A stretch of 64,000 bases of DNA from Dehalococcoidia bacterium (lineage in GTDB: Bacteria; Chloroflexota; Dehalococcoidia; UBA2979): contig JALOAL010000004.1 in assembly GCA_023228825.1 (NCBI GenBank), forward strand, positions 62,001 to 126,000, given 5' to 3'. The notes under the pieces are model-generated. The model saw only the letters and a list, made by a program, of their open reading frames with translations. It did not search any database and was not told the origin of the DNA. Position numbers and translations under genes: made by a program. Below, piece by piece: positions 25,475 to 34,370 of this stretch (the first letter of the stretch is position 1; every line of letters starts with the position of its first letter).

Positions 25475-26749
25475 ATGAACGTACTGCGTGGGACGCATTG
25501 GTCCCGCCTCGCTCTGTTGCTTGCGCTGGGTATGTTCGCCCTGGTCCTGGTGGCCTGTGGCGACGACTCGGACGGTGATGGGGACGGGGACGGACCGACC
25601 CAGGCGCTGAAGATCGGCTACCTGGCTGACTTCTCCGGCCCGCTGGCCGAGTTCGGGCCAGCGATCCAGACCGGTATTGACCTGGCGGTCAAGCACATCA
25701 ACGACGCCGGTGGCGTCAACGGCATGCCGATCTCCGTCGTCGTCGGCGACGACAAGACGGACCAGACCGCCGCCATCGAGGAGGCTCGCCGCCTCATCGA
25801 GATCGAGGGCGTGAGCGCGATCGTTGGCCCGCTGGCCAGCGGCGTGACCATCGCCGTGGCCGAGAGTGTTGCACGCGACGCCGGTGTCGTCGTGATCAGC
25901 CCCTCGGCGACCTCGCCGGGCGTGACCACCGCGAACGACGGTGGCTTCCTCTTCCGCTCCACCACCTCAGACGCCGCTCAGGGCGTCGTCCTGGCGGACC
26001 TGGCGAACGAAGAGGGCATCGAGTCCGTGGGCGTGCTGTACCTGAACGACGCTTACGGCCAGGGCCTGAAGGACGCCTTCGAGGCTGCCTTCGGCTCTGA
26101 CAAGGTGACGTCCTCGTCCTTCGAGGACGGCCAGGCCTCCTACCTGGCTGAACTGCAGGCGGCTGCCGCCGGCGGCTCGGACACCCTGGTGGCCATCGGC
26201 TACCCGACGCAGGCGCAGGTCTTCATCCGCGAGGCGCTGGAGAACAACCTGTTCTCCAACTTCCTCTTCGTGGACGGCACCAAGAGCCTGGACCTGGTGG
26301 CGGCCGTGGGCGCGGACGCGCTTGAGGGCATGCTGGGCACGGCTCCGACCGGTGGCCCGGCGACCGACGCCCGCCAGGCGTGGGACGCCTCCTACTCTGC
26401 CGAGGTCGGCGACATCCCGAACCTCCCCTTCATCCGCGAGGCCTACGACGCCGTGGTGGCGATCGCGCTGGCCGCGGAGTACGCGAATTCGCACGACGGC
26501 GCCGCCATCCGCGACGCTCTTCCCACCATTGGGGCTCCGGGCGGCGAGCAGTTCGTCCCCGGCCCGGATGGCGTGAAGGCGGCCCTGGAGGCCGTGGCCA
26601 ACGGCGACGACATCGACTTCGAGGGTTCGGCGACCACGCTGAACTGGGACGAGAACGGTGACGTCACCACCGGCTACATCGGCATCTGGCGCTACGCCGG
26701 CGGCGAGATCGAGGAAGTGCGCGAGGTCGACTTCGACCTGAGCGACTAA
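25475..26749 (+). CDS. Branched-chain amino acid-type ABC transporter, substrate-binding lipoprotein
   Basis: A 424-residue LivK-type periplasmic-binding protein. Lipoprotein signal with lipobox LVACG (Cys near residue 28), a flexible DGDGDGDG linker, then IGYLADFSGPLAEFGPAIQTG and AIVGPLASGVTIAVAE. Ligand may be branched-chain amino acids, amides or aromatic acids. It is convergent with, and separated from, the livGFHM genes at 27524-31083, which it most likely serves. GGAGGG precedes the ATG. Twin hairpins follow the stop. Confidence 0.92.
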   Translation: MNVLRGTHWSRLALLLALGMFALVLVACGDDSDGDGDGDGPTQALKIGYLADFSGPLAEFGPAIQTGIDLAVKHINDAGGVNGMPISVVVGDDKTDQTAAIEEARRLIEIEGVSAIVGPLASGVTIAVAESVARDAGVVVISPSATSPGVTTANDGGFLFRSTTSDAAQGVVLADLANEEGIESVGVLYLNDAYGQGLKDAFEAAFGSDKVTSSSFEDGQASYLAELQAAAAGGSDTLVAIGYPTQAQVFIREALENNLFSNFLFVDGTKSLDLVAAVGADALEGMLGTAPTGGPATDARQAWDASYSAEVGDIPNLPFIREAYDAVVAIALAAEYANSHDGAAIRDALPTIGAPGGEQFVPGPDGVKAALEAVANGDDIDFEGSATTLNWDENGDVTTGYIGIWRYAGGEIEEVREVDFDLSD

Positions 26750-26764
26750 CTCGGCGCATAACCG

Positions 26765-26825
26765 CCGACCGCAAGGGCGGTCGGACGCAGTCGAACCGCG
26801 AGGCCCCTCCGCAAGGAGGGGCCTC
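26765..26825 (+). terminator. Double-hairpin terminator of the livK-type gene
   Basis: Hairpin 1 pairs CCGACCGC with GCGGTCGG (26765-26784). Hairpin 2 pairs GAGGCCCCTCC with GGAGGGGCCTC around a GCAA loop (26800-26825) and is followed by GTTTATGG. The second is a textbook intrinsic terminator. Confidence 0.85.
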
Positions 26826-26867
26826 GTTTATGGGTTGATGCATTGGTGGCGGAGGGTGGGCGGATCG

Positions 26868-27235
26868 TCAGTCGTCCAGGAAGCGCTGAGAGCGGGCGCC
26901 CTCTGAGCGATCGTTGATCGAGTTGCTGCTCCAGACTTCGACTTCTGCGGCACTCTCGCCCTTGAGCACTTCATCGACCCGGTAGGTCCGGATGGCGTCC
27001 TCGCGGAACACCCCCGAACTACTCGTGGTAGGGGAAGTCAGTTCGACTACTTCGAGCGCTCGCCCACCAGGCTGGCGATCACCACCAGTTCCGAGTCCCT
27101 CACGAGGTCCTCGATGCTGAAGTAGTCAGGCCACTCGCCAGCCGAGCCGCTCTGACCGCTACAAGCCGACAGCAAGAGCCCAGCGCCAACGGCGACGAGA
27201 AGGAGGTAGCGGTGATGCATCCCTGTCCGATCCAT
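26868..27235 (-). pseudogene. Frameshifted small lipoprotein gene
   Basis: The frame opens with ATG 27235 (AGGAG upstream), a membrane stretch and lipobox LLLSAC, then FSIEDLVRDSELVVIASLVGERS, and hits TAG at 27049-27047. One base-shift at about 27051-27056 restores EVVELTSPTTSSSGVFRED and TYRVDEVLKGE to a natural TGA at 26870-26868. The joined product would be about 122 residues and coherent across the junction. One missing G (TCG GAA read as TCGAA) explains it. Base composition is less GC-rich than neighbours. Function unknown; the DSELVVIASLVGE...YRVDEVLKGE pattern resembles small secreted proteins. A sequencing error is possible. Confidence 0.75.
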
Positions 27236-27523
27236 CTTGCAACTCCTAAATGGCTAGTACCCGCAGACTGGTGGTCATGATGTCGACGGATATCGGTGGT
27301 TCACCCCGCAGATGTCATCAACCTGCGGGTTCTGGATGAGATTTCGGTTCCTGCCCTCGTTCATAACAGCGTTGTACGTTGCGATGAGTCGATCACTACC
27401 GGGGCAACGACTGGAGAGATCGCTGCGGGGCGACCCCACGCGTGGCGTCCAGCCCTGGATGACATGTACGTCGAGAGAATCGCGCGGCAGCGCAGTCGAC
27501 GGCGCGCGGCCCCCGTCGGCGCG

Positions 27524-28600
27524 CTACGTGCCGGAGCGATCCTCCGCAGGGCGGCCTCGGAAGCGGTCGCGCAGGCGCTGCAGGAGCGGCGGGCCGGCGA
27601 CGGTGCGAGGCAGGAAGCGGCTGACGCGAGGCTCCTCGGCCAGCAGCCCCTTCGGCAGCCAGAGGATGAACACCACCACCAGCAGGCCAATGGCGAACTG
27701 ACGCCACACGAAGACCTGGTTGCCCAGTGACCCCGGCAGGTCCTCCTGGATGAGCGGCGTGCCGAACCAGAAGAAGCCCACCACGAGCGCGCCGAGGACT
27801 GCGCCGCGGTTGTTCCCGGCGCCGCCCACGATCAGCATGGTCCACGGCAGGAACGTCCCGAAGAGGTCAGAGAACGCCTCCGGCGAGATCGACCCCACGC
27901 GGTGCGCGTACACCGCGCCCGCCAGGCCCATGATCGCCCCGCCCAGCACGAAGGCTTGCATGCGGTAGCGCACGGTGGGCTTGCCCGCAGCCTGCGCGGT
28001 GGCCTCGTTGTCCCGGATGGCCCTCAGCACGCGGCCCCAGGGAGAGGCGGTGACGGCGCGCACCAGGAGGTAGACCAGGGCCAGGGTGATGAGGGTGGTG
28101 CCCATGAGCACCCACTTGTAGTCGGAACCGTCCACCAGGTCGTTGAAGAGCCTCGGCAGGCCGTTCATGCCGCGGCCGCGGTTGACCAGGTTGTCCGCGC
28201 TGGAGGCGACCGTGCGCAGGATGGCCGCCACGCCGATGGTGGCGATGGCCAGGAAGTCCAGCCGCAGGCGCAGCGTGGGGAGCCCCACCAGCAGCGCGAG
28301 CACCCCTCCAGCGACCGCGCCACCCGCCCAGCCCACCAGGATCGGGAGTTCCAGGCCCAAGATGTAGTCGCTGAAGCCCGTGGCCGGCGGCAGCGTGAGG
28401 AGGGCGCTGGTGTACGCCCCCACCATGAAGAACGCCACCACACCAAAGTTCAGGATGCCCGTGTAGCCCCACTGCACGTTCATTGCCAGCACCACGATCC
28501 CGAAGATCGCGATCGTGGTGACGAAGCCCACGCTCCAGTTCGTCATGCCTGCGAGCGTTACGAGGTAGAGCGTGTCCAGCGGGGCGAGCAGGTCAGGCAC
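27524..28600 (-). CDS. livM: Branched-chain amino acid-type ABC permease LivM
   Basis: A 358-residue permease with about ten membrane segments, including VQWGYTGILNFGVVAFFMVGAY, the LivM hallmark, and LGRVLRAIRDNE-like loop (WGRVLRAIRDNEATA) that contacts the ATPase. GTG start at 28600, 13 bp after livH. Last gene of livGFHM. The Arg-rich C-terminal 35 residues are cytoplasmic. The 288 bp downstream to the lipoprotein pseudogene hold no gene I can see. Confidence 0.93.
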   Translation of the reverse strand: MPDLLAPLDTLYLVTLAGMTNWSVGFVTTIAIFGIVVLAMNVQWGYTGILNFGVVAFFMVGAYTSALLTLPPATGFSDYILGLELPILVGWAGGAVAGGVLALLVGLPTLRLRLDFLAIATIGVAAILRTVASSADNLVNRGRGMNGLPRLFNDLVDGSDYKWVLMGTTLITLALVYLLVRAVTASPWGRVLRAIRDNEATAQAAGKPTVRYRMQAFVLGGAIMGLAGAVYAHRVGSISPEAFSDLFGTFLPWTMLIVGGAGNNRGAVLGALVVGFFWFGTPLIQEDLPGSLGNQVFVWRQFAIGLLVVVFILWLPKGLLAEEPRVSRFLPRTVAGPPLLQRLRDRFRGRPAEDRSGT

Positions 28601-28613
28601 GCGGCGCCCCTCT

Positions 28614-29516
28614 CTAGAACGTGGACCCGAAGAGGCCTCGCGGCCGGGTCAGCAGCATCACGATGAGGATCATGAACGGCACCCCGGCCTTGAAGCCAGA
28701 CGGGATCCAGTAGGTGGACGTCTCCTGCGAGATCCCCACCACGAGCCCCCCGACGAGCGCCCCCCACGGGTTGCCGATGCCGCCCAGGATGGTCGCGGCG
28801 AACATGGGCAGCAGGAACTCGAAGCCCGCGTCGAAGCGGAGTTGCGCCTGCACGGCGAACATCACGCCGGCTACGGCGATCAGGGCGCCGGCGATCATCC
28901 AGGTGGCCAGGCGGATGCGCTCCGTGTCGATGCCGGCAATGTCCGCCAGTTCCGCGTTGTCCGCCGTGGCGCGCATGGCCTTGCCCAGGCGGGTGCGGTA
29001 CATGATCAGGTATAGCGCCACCGCCAGCACCAGGGTGAGGCCGATGATCAGCACCTGGTCTGGCTTGATCAGCAGGTCTCCGGGCAGCCTCCACGCCGGG
29101 TTGATGCCGGTGGAGTAGCGGGCGGGGAGCGGCCCCCACGTCAACTGGATGGCCGCCCGCAGCATGATGGCGATGCCCAGCGAGGCGATCGCCATCGTGA
29201 TCGTCGCGCTGCCTCGCCTGCGGAGGCGGCGGTAGACCACTCGGTCCACGCCGGCGGCCAGCAGCGCCACACCGGCGGCGGCGAACACCACGCCGGCGAT
29301 GAGGCCCACCGGGATCGAGAGCGGCGCCATCTGCGGCCCGGCGAGGCCCATGTTCCCCACCACCGCGAACGCCAGGAACATCCCCAGCGTCATCATGTCC
29401 CCGTGCGAGAAGTTCGCGAACTTCATGATGCCGAAGGAGAGCGTCAGCCCCATCGCTCCGAGCCCCACGACCGAGCCCACGAGCAGCCCCACGATGGCGA
29501 GTTGCACGAAGTCCAT
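28614..29516 (-). CDS. livH: Branched-chain amino acid-type ABC permease LivH
   Basis: A 300-residue permease with LSFGIMKFANFSHGDMMTLG, the LivH signature, and LGKAMRATADNAELADIAGID, the EAA-like coupling loop. ATG at 29516 overlaps the livF TGA by one base (TGATG). Forms the channel with LivM. Confidence 0.93.
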   Translation of the reverse strand: MDFVQLAIVGLLVGSVVGLGAMGLTLSFGIMKFANFSHGDMMTLGMFLAFAVVGNMGLAGPQMAPLSIPVGLIAGVVFAAAGVALLAAGVDRVVYRRLRRRGSATITMAIASLGIAIMLRAAIQLTWGPLPARYSTGINPAWRLPGDLLIKPDQVLIIGLTLVLAVALYLIMYRTRLGKAMRATADNAELADIAGIDTERIRLATWMIAGALIAVAGVMFAVQAQLRFDAGFEFLLPMFAATILGGIGNPWGALVGGLVVGISQETSTYWIPSGFKAGVPFMILIVMLLTRPRGLFGSTF

Positions 29517-30313
29517 CAGCGCGTCCCCTCGTCCGGCTCGGCGGGCGTCGTCTCGACGTCCTCGGTGCCGCCGGTGTCTCCGGTGTCTCCGGTGACGTCA
29601 GGGTCCATGCGGCCCAGGAACATGCGGCCCACGTCCGGGTTGTCCAGCAACGCGCGGCCGCTGTCCTCAACCGCCACCTGGCCGTTGACCAGCACATAGC
29701 CGCGGTCGGAAATGGCGAGCGCCTCGCGGGCGTTCTGTTCCACCATGAGGATGGCCACGCCGGAGTCGCGAATCGCCTCGATCTGGGCGAACAACTGCTC
29801 GCGCATGACGGGGGAGAGGGCGGCCGTGGGTTCGTCCACCAGCAGCAGGCGCGGGTCCAACATCAGCGCTCGGCACATGGCCAGCGCCTGACGCTGCCCG
29901 CCGGACAGCCGCGACGCCAGTTCGCCGGGCCGCCGGGCGAGATCCGGGAACTGCGCCAGCAGTTCCTCCATGCGCTGGGCCACGCCCGAGGCGCGCCGGA
30001 AGGCGCCCATCTCCAGGTTTTCCTTGATCGAGAGCGAAGGGAAGACGTTGTTGGTCTGCGGCACGAAGGCAGCGCCCGCCTGCACCATGCGGTGGGCCGG
30101 CCAGCCGGTGACGTCCGCGCCGTCCAGCACCACCGAGCCCCGCGTGGGCCGCAGCGTGCCGAAGATCGCCTTCAGCAGGGTGGACTTGCCCGCGCCGTTG
30201 GGGCCAATGATGGTCACGATCTCGGAGGGGGCCACCTGGAGCGAGATGCCGTGGACGATCTTCACGTCGCCGTAGCCGGCGTGGACCTCTGTGACCTCCA
30301 GCAGCGCGCTCAC
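29516..30313 (-). CDS. livF: Branched-chain amino acid-type ABC ATPase LivF
   Basis: A 265-residue ATPase: Walker A GPNGAGKST, signature SGGQRQALAMCRAL, Walker B LLLVDEPTAALSP, and VEQNAREAL, typical of LivF. It carries an acidic Thr/Gly/Asp/Glu tail of about 30 residues after LGRMDPD, partly encoded by short repeats (GGTGTCTCC), longer than usual. GTG start at 30313 overlaps the livG stop (GTGA). Confidence 0.93.
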   Translation of the reverse strand: MSALLEVTEVHAGYGDVKIVHGISLQVAPSEIVTIIGPNGAGKSTLLKAIFGTLRPTRGSVVLDGADVTGWPAHRMVQAGAAFVPQTNNVFPSLSIKENLEMGAFRRASGVAQRMEELLAQFPDLARRPGELASRLSGGQRQALAMCRALMLDPRLLLVDEPTAALSPVMREQLFAQIEAIRDSGVAILMVEQNAREALAISDRGYVLVNGQVAVEDSGRALLDNPDVGRMFLGRMDPDVTGDTGDTGGTEDVETTPAEPDEGTR

Positions 30314-31083
30314 CGGTACTGGCTCCCCAGGTAAGCCTCTTGCACCTCGGTGTTGTTGAGCACCTCGTCCGGAGGGCCCTCCACCAGGACGCGGCCGCTG
30401 GTCATCACCACCAGCGTGTCGCACAGGCGGGCCACCACGTCCATGTCGTGGCCAATGACCAGGATGGTGACGTCGCGTTCGCGCTGGATGGCGCGGATGT
30501 CGTCCACAAGGCGCTGCGCAAGGGTGGGGTTCACGCCGGCGCTTGGTTCGTCCAGCAGCAGGAGTTTCGGCTCGCCCATCAGCGCGCGCGCCAGTTCCAA
30601 CAACTTGCGCTGGCCGCCGGAGAGGTTGCGCGCCGGCTGTAGCGCCAGGTGGTCCAGCGCCACCTGGCGCAGGATCTCCAGCGCCTGCACGCGCACCGCT
30701 TCCTCACGCGCGCGGGCGCGCCACGGACGGAGGCAGACCTCCAGGAAGTGCTCGCCCGGGTGGTCACGGGCCACGAGCATCACGTTCTCCAGCACGGTCA
30801 TGCCGCCCAGTTCCTGCGGGATCTGGAAGGTGCGCACCACGCCGCGCTCGAAGACGCGGTGGGGCGGCAGGCCGGTGATGTCCTGACCCTCGAACGTGAC
30901 GCGCCCGCCGTCCGGCCTGAGCGCGCCGGCGATGCAGTTGAAGCAGGTGGTCTTGCCGGCGCCGTTGGGGCCGATCAGCCCGGTGATCGATCCACGCGCC
31001 ACGCTGAAGGTTGCGCCGTCCACGGCTCGGTTGCCGCCGAAACGCTTCTCCAGCCGGTCCACCACCAGGATCGGTTCCGCCAC
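30310..31083 (-). CDS. livG: Branched-chain amino acid-type ABC ATPase LivG
   Basis: A 257-residue ATPase: Walker A GPNGAGKTT, then the LivG-specific Q-loop FQIPQELGGMTVLENVM, signature LSGGQRKLLELARAL, Walker B LLLDEPSAGVNP, GHDMDVVARLCD. GTG start at 31083 with GGAGGGG upstream. First gene of livGFHM. Confidence 0.94.
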   Translation of the reverse strand: MAEPILVVDRLEKRFGGNRAVDGATFSVARGSITGLIGPNGAGKTTCFNCIAGALRPDGGRVTFEGQDITGLPPHRVFERGVVRTFQIPQELGGMTVLENVMLVARDHPGEHFLEVCLRPWRARAREEAVRVQALEILRQVALDHLALQPARNLSGGQRKLLELARALMGEPKLLLLDEPSAGVNPTLAQRLVDDIRAIQRERDVTILVIGHDMDVVARLCDTLVVMTSGRVLVEGPPDEVLNNTEVQEAYLGSQYR

Positions 31084-31212
31084 ATGCCCCTCCGGGGGGT
31101 GAGTCCGCCCGCGCCGAGGCCGCCCGTGCGCGCCACAGACTCCGCCGGCAGTCTACGCAACGATCGCCGCTGGCGGGAGAGCAGTCCCCCTCGGGCCTGC
31201 CGAAGGCGCCTC

Positions 31213-32541
31213 TTACGCCCGGGATGGCGAGGGCAGCGAGTCGTCTACATTCACCCGGGTCGGCCGCCGCGCGCTCAGGATCAGGACGACCGCCAGCAGC
31301 GCCGCCCCTGCGGTGGCGAGGAATGCGCCGTCGTAGTTGCCCACGTGGTCGAAGTACAGCGAGGCGAGCACGGGGGCGCTGGCCCCGAGCAGCAGCGAGA
31401 ACGGCAGGCCGGCGCTCCGCACCGCGCCCAGGTGCCGTCGCCCGAAGTAGGACGCCCACACCACCTCTTGCAGCGGGATGAACCCGCCCCATCCCAGGCC
31501 AAGCAGCGCGTACCCGGCAAAGACCACCGCGGCGCCGCTCCGGGCGCCCACCACGATCAGCGCGAGCGCGGCGGCGGTGAGCACGAAGCCCACCACCGAC
31601 AGGCGCTGCGCGTCCGCACGGTCGATGAAGTAGCCCCACACCGGCTTCGAGATGAGCGACGGCACGGAGGTGACGGTGATCATGAGGGAGGCGAACGTGC
31701 GGCTGAAGCCGGCGTCCGTCAGGAACGGGATCGTCTGGATCAGCATCACGCCGATGGAGAGCCCGCCCAGCCCGAACGCGAACACCACCAGGTAGAACGA
31801 ACGCGTGCGCAGCGCCTGCCTGCGCGTGAGCGACGAGGCGAAGTCGTCCGCCGCGGCCTGTCCCTGCCCGGCCGCCATCTGGGCGGCGTTCAGCCCGTCC
31901 GGCTGCAGGCCATGGTCCTCCGGCGCGCGTCGCATGAGGAAGGACGCGGGCAGGATCAGCAGCACGGCGGCCACGGCCAGCAGTCGCCACGCCTCGCGCC
32001 AGCCGAACGCGTCTACCAGCACCGTGGCCAGCGGGGTAAGGAGGACGCCCGCGAAGGAGACGCCCATGGCCGCGAAGCCCACCACGCGTCCGCGGCGCAG
32101 CACGAACCACTTCGCCAGCGTGACGTTCACCACCAGGTTGCCGATGAGCGCGGAGCCGGCGGTCAGGATCAGTCCGTTGACCAGCCACCACTGCCACAAC
32201 TCCTGCACGAAGGAGCACAGCACCAGCGCCATCGCGAGGATCAGCACCCCCACGCGCATCAGCCAGCGCCCGCCGTAGCGGTCCACGTACGTACCGATGT
32301 AGAACCCGGCAAACGCGAACACGAACTGCCCCAGCGTGCGCGAGAACGTCATCTCTGACCGCGACCATCCCAGGTCATCCGTCATGGGCGTGAAGAACGC
32401 GCCGAAGACGTAGTTCTGCATGCCCGTGGAGACGAACTGCGCCACGAAGGCGGCGCACAGGATCCAGTACCCGAAGTAGACGCGGCGCACGCCTCGCACG
32501 GGGACGGGGTCGGGCGGGAGCGGGACGGTGGACGTGGTCAC
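31213..32541 (-). CDS. MFS transporter, oxalate/formate antiporter (OFA)/monocarboxylate-like
   Basis: A 442-residue carrier with about 12 membrane segments. It opens GYWILCAAFVAQFVSTGMQNYVFG and has FAGFYIGTYVDRYGGRWLMRVG, the MFS loop motif, as in OFA/MCT-like carriers of small carboxylates. GTG start at 32541 (VTTSTVPLPP) lacks a strong ribosome site; an upstream extension reads as Arg/Gly-rich and is rejected. It lies 129 bp upstream of livG on the same strand and may be in its transcript. Substrate unknown. Confidence 0.85.
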   Translation of the reverse strand: MTTSTVPLPPDPVPVRGVRRVYFGYWILCAAFVAQFVSTGMQNYVFGAFFTPMTDDLGWSRSEMTFSRTLGQFVFAFAGFYIGTYVDRYGGRWLMRVGVLILAMALVLCSFVQELWQWWLVNGLILTAGSALIGNLVVNVTLAKWFVLRRGRVVGFAAMGVSFAGVLLTPLATVLVDAFGWREAWRLLAVAAVLLILPASFLMRRAPEDHGLQPDGLNAAQMAAGQGQAAADDFASSLTRRQALRTRSFYLVVFAFGLGGLSIGVMLIQTIPFLTDAGFSRTFASLMITVTSVPSLISKPVWGYFIDRADAQRLSVVGFVLTAAALALIVVGARSGAAVVFAGYALLGLGWGGFIPLQEVVWASYFGRRHLGAVRSAGLPFSLLLGASAPVLASLYFDHVGNYDGAFLATAGAALLAVVLILSARRPTRVNVDDSLPSPSRA

Positions 32542-32713
32542 GAGGCGTGACCCACGCCGGCGGTCGAGGCGGTCTCCAAGGCGCGTGCCTCCACCCTGGC
32601 GCCCGCGCGTCGCCTCGGGAAGGCGACGTCCGTGGTGCACCGGGCGCGGCGAGTCTAGCGCACGCGCTGGCCTCTGCGGAGCCGTGCCGGCCGGCGCCGG
32701 CGGCTAGGACAGG

Positions 32714-33241
32714 CTAGGCCTCGGCGCGGCGGGCGCGCCACATCGCGAGGTGCAGCGCGAGTACGGCGAGGAAGGCGCAGCCGGCCATGAAGGGGATCGA
32801 GACGAACCCGAACTGCTCGACATAACGAGCGGTGCACGGTACGCCCGAGGTGCAGACGGTGGACTGCTCCGGGAACAACTGCAACTGGTAGTGGTAGAGC
32901 GAGAGCAGGAGGCCAATGCCCGCCAGGGGCACGGCGTACTTCGTCACGCCCGGATCCCGGGTGACCGCGCCCACGAGGAGGACGAGCGCCAGCGGGTACA
33001 TGGCGATGCGCTGGTACCAGCAGAAGTCGCAGGGGACGAAGCCGGCGCTCTCCGAGTAGTAGAGCGAGGTCGCCACGGCGACGGCGGCCACGGCGAACGC
33101 CATCCAGCGGCCGTACCGGAGCAGGACGCCTCGCAGCGCCACGGCGGCGGGAGCGCCCGCGCCCAGCGCCAGGACCAGCGAGCCGCCGCCGACGGCGAGC
33201 GCGAGCAGCGCGAGCACCGGCGAGACCGTGCTTTCACTCAT
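32714..33241 (-). CDS. DsbB/BdbC-like thiol oxidoreductase
   Basis: A 175-residue membrane protein with about five helices and two cysteine pairs: CDFCWYQR (Cys71, Cys74) and Cys130/Cys136 in a loop after ALYHYQ-like SLYHYQLQLFP. This is the DsbB/BdbC pattern: it reoxidises an extracytoplasmic thioredoxin-like protein using quinone. No DsbA partner is adjacent. ATG at 33241 (MSESTVSPVL). Confidence 0.9.
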   Translation of the reverse strand: MSESTVSPVLALLALAVGGGSLVLALGAGAPAAVALRGVLLRYGRWMAFAVAAVAVATSLYYSESAGFVPCDFCWYQRIAMYPLALVLLVGAVTRDPGVTKYAVPLAGIGLLLSLYHYQLQLFPEQSTVCTSGVPCTARYVEQFGFVSIPFMAGCAFLAVLALHLAMWRARRAEA

Positions 33242-33404
33242 GGCCGCGCCCCGCTTCCTGCGCCATTCCACACCAGGCGACCCCACCCCGGACGACAGAC
33301 GCGAGTCTACGTCCGAGGGTGGCTAGGGAGGAGAAGCGCGGGCTAGCAACCTGTTAACGGACTGCTCGCACGTGTAGGTCGTGGCGGGTCTACCATCACG
33401 CTCG

Positions 33405-34370
33405 ATGTCCATCTTCCAGACACACGAACTGACCAAGCGCTACCCCGGTGTGGACGCCCTTGACCACCTCAACATCGAGGTGGAGGCGGGGGTGGTGGGT
33501 CTGGTGGGCGCCAACGGGGCCGGCAAGAGCACGCTCATCAAGATCCTGCTGGGCCTGGTGCCGGCCACCTCTGGAAGTGCCTCCGTGCTGGGCTACGACA
33601 TCGCCACGCGGGGCACGGAACTGCGCCAGCACGTGGGTTACATGCCGGAGCATGACTGCCTGCCGCTGGACATGAACGCCACGGAGTTCGTCTCACACAT
33701 GGCGCAGATCAGCGGGCTGCCTCGCACGGCCTCCCGCGAGCGTGCGGCAGAGACCCTGCGCCACGCCGGCCTCTTCGAGGAGCGTTACCGCGCGATGGCC
33801 GGCTACTCCACCGGTATGCGCCAGCGGGCGAAACTCGCGCAGGCGTTGGTGCACGATCCGGAGATCGTCTTCCTGGACGAGCCGACGAACGGCCTGGACC
33901 CCGCCGGGCGCGACGAGATGCTGGACCTGATCGCGCGCACGGGCCGCGGGCTGGGGATCAGCATCGTGATGGCCACGCATCTGCTGGGCGAGATCGAGCG
34001 CGTCTGCGACCAACTGATCGTGATCGATGCTGGCCGCCTGATGCACTACGGCTCCCTATCGGAGTTCACCGCCGCCACCCAGACGCTCGAGGTGGAAGTT
34101 ACCTCCGAGGCGGATGCGCTGGCGCTGCGCCTGCAGCAGCACGGCATCCCCTGCGCCGCAGACGGCCGCCGCGTGCTGATCGCGACGGAGGGCGCCCCGC
34201 CGTTCGACCTGATCCGTGACTCCGTGGTGGACCTCGGGATGGGCCTCGTGCGGGTGCAGCAGCGCCGCCACTCGCTGGAGGACCTCTTCCGCGCGGAGTC
34301 CATCGCTGCCTCGGCAGCCCTCGTGGAGCCGGGGGAGACGAGTGCGCGCGAAGCGGGGATGGCGCGATGA
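33405..34370 (+). CDS. ABC exporter ATPase (pair 1)
   Basis: A 321-residue ATPase: Walker A GANGAGKST, Q-loop YMPEHDCLPLD, signature YSTGMRQRAKLAQAL, Walker B IVFLDEPTNGLDP, ATHLLGEIE. The Y-S-x-G-M-x-Q signature and a C-terminal regulatory region of 90 residues are typical of ABC-2 exporters. Start at ATG 33405 by homology; ribosome site weak. First gene of a four-gene operon with 4-bp overlaps. Confidence 0.9.
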   Translation: MSIFQTHELTKRYPGVDALDHLNIEVEAGVVGLVGANGAGKSTLIKILLGLVPATSGSASVLGYDIATRGTELRQHVGYMPEHDCLPLDMNATEFVSHMAQISGLPRTASRERAAETLRHAGLFEERYRAMAGYSTGMRQRAKLAQALVHDPEIVFLDEPTNGLDPAGRDEMLDLIARTGRGLGISIVMATHLLGEIERVCDQLIVIDAGRLMHYGSLSEFTAATQTLEVEVTSEADALALRLQQHGIPCAADGRRVLIATEGAPPFDLIRDSVVDLGMGLVRVQQRRHSLEDLFRAESIAASAALVEPGETSAREAGMAR

